Positions 63,325-64,000 of a stretch of 64,000 nt of DNA are shown piece after piece. The notes under the pieces were generated by a model. It saw only the letters and a list, made by a program, of their open reading frames with translations. It had not been told where the DNA came from and searched no databases. How positions within the stretch are numbered: position 1 is the first letter of the stretch; each line of letters starts with the position of its first letter. The translations under genes and the position numbers were made by a program. Source of the DNA: JAYWGN01 sp043778255 (lineage in GTDB: Bacteria; Bacteroidota; Bacteroidia; Chitinophagales; Chitinophagaceae); contig JAYWGN010000054.1 of the NCBI GenBank assembly GCA_043778255.1, positions 1 to 64,000 of the forward strand, read 5' to 3'.

Positions 63325-64000
63325 TTAATCTTTTGGCATATATATAGTACCTTTTAGTTTGCCTGTTTGTTCTATTTTCATTTTTTGTACGAGTAGTTGC
63401 ACATCTTTTTTTAGCGTAGCGGTACTCACCGTTTTAAATGCGGCAGCTAAGTCATTTATTTTTACTTGGCCTTTTCGTTTTATATATTGCATTACTTTTA
63501 GCTGCCGAGTATTCATATAATTACCACGGCTTTTGAGCAAGTTATATTTATGCTGTAAGGTTATGGTCATCTGTTCCATACAATCCAAAAAGTAGAGTAT
63601 CCACTCATTCACATTTTCAGCCTCAGTACCACGTAAACCTTGCCCTGCCCTTAATGCACCATAGTATTCTTTTTTACGTTTTTCCAACTGGTGTTCAAAC
63701 GATATGTATTGTATATAATAATACTTTTGCCTTAGTAGTAGCAATGTAGTGAGCAGCCTACTAAGCCTACCATTACCGTCAGCAAACGGGTGAATACTCA
63801 AAAACTCATATACAAAAACAGCCGTTACAATTAGCGGATGTATTTCTTTTTTAAGCATAGCTTTGTTAGCCCACTCTATAGCTTGCTCCATAGCCATTGG
63901 CGTAAGCATAGGGCTAGTGGTGTTAAATATGGTAACGGCAGTACCATCGGGGTAAGTGGCTACTACACTATTAGCAAATTTTTTATAATTGCCTAAGTGG
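63325..64000 (-). CDS. Fic-family protein, 5' end beyond the window
   Basis: The frame is open to the window edge (first full codon at 63999-63997), so about 224 C-terminal residues are visible. The Fic core is complete and canonical: HPFADGNGRLSRLL, with catalytic His and the DGNGR loop. The C-terminal 60 residues form a winged helix (MNTRQLKVMQYIKRKGQVKI, LAAAFKTVSTATLKKDVQLL). An apparent ATG at 63909 is internal. Likely an AMP-transferase or regulator; the N-terminal inhibitory region is not visible. Probably co-transcribed with the downstream helicase. Confidence 0.85.
   Translation of the reverse strand, partial: HLGNYKKFANSVVATYPDGTAVTIFNTTSPMLTPMAMEQAIEWANKAMLKKEIHPLIVTAVFVYEFLSIHPFADGNGRLSRLLTTLLLLRQKYYYIQYISFEHQLEKRKKEYYGALRAGQGLRGTEAENVNEWILYFLDCMEQMTITLQHKYNLLKSRGNYMNTRQLKVMQYIKRKGQVKINDLAAAFKTVSTATLKKDVQLLVQKMKIEQTGKLKGTIYMPKD

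Overview
The window is AT-rich chromosomal DNA from a member of the Bacteroidota, most likely a Chitinophagales/Sphingobacteriales-type bacterium. Evidence: three proteins with type IX secretion (T9SS) type A C-terminal sorting domains, the gliding genes gldF and gldG, AtpB with a lipoprotein-like N-terminal extension, TAnnTTTG promoter elements (often TACCTTTG), and an absence of recognisable Shine-Dalgarno sequences. I saw no rRNA, tRNA, CRISPR array, IS element or prophage.

Layout. 1-651: 3' end of a type ISP/IIG-like restriction-modification enzyme. 0.97-9.1 kb: housekeeping genes (pgk, lysA, an M23 peptidase, an SDR oxidoreductase, a PurF-like amidotransferase, pyrG). 9.3-19.4 kb: an accessory locus. 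A leftward operon (outer-membrane-like protein, DyP peroxidase, 1217-aa T9SS protein) diverges from a rightward operon (secreted coiled-coil/barrel protein, 108-aa orphan, seven-helix membrane protein, histidine kinase, NarL-type regulator). 19.4-21.6 kb: a flippase-like protein and a DUF2975/XRE pair. 21.7-30.1 kb: a second locus of similar logic, with two secreted proteins (LamG/T9SS and beta-helix), an AAA ATPase with nuclease-like tail, and a second orphan/seven-helix protein/kinase/regulator operon. 30.4-31.8 kb: a Fic-like protein with altered active site and a repeat-rich control region. 32.5-37.1 kb: atpB-E-F-H-A without atpG. 37.25-37.95 kb: a non-coding array built on an exact 25-bp register. 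38-49.7 kb: gldG/gldF, a T9SS protein, nth, a TIGR02757 protein, a decayed GxxExxY gene, cystathionine gamma-synthase, a TerC protein, a hydrolase and a lipoprotein. 49.8-64 kb: VWA protein, hpt, glucosaminidase, O-methyltransferase, pckA, pdeM, Mur ligase, MFS transporter, apaG, PsiE, a ligase-associated helicase and a second Fic protein cut by the window edge.

How the parts fit. The two sensory modules share gene order, overlapping reading frames and a motif in helix 6 of their seven-helix proteins, and each lies beside an operon for exported surface proteins. An almost identical 23-bp palindromic site lies upstream of both the module-2 sensory operon and its neighbouring secreted-protein operon, which suggests that module 2 controls the exported proteins. 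The divergent spacer of module 1 carries its own, different operator-like repeats. The Fic-like gene and the AAA ATPase gene have palindromes at their promoters that look self-regulatory. The 25-bp-register array near 37.6 kb is the most unusual non-coding structure seen.
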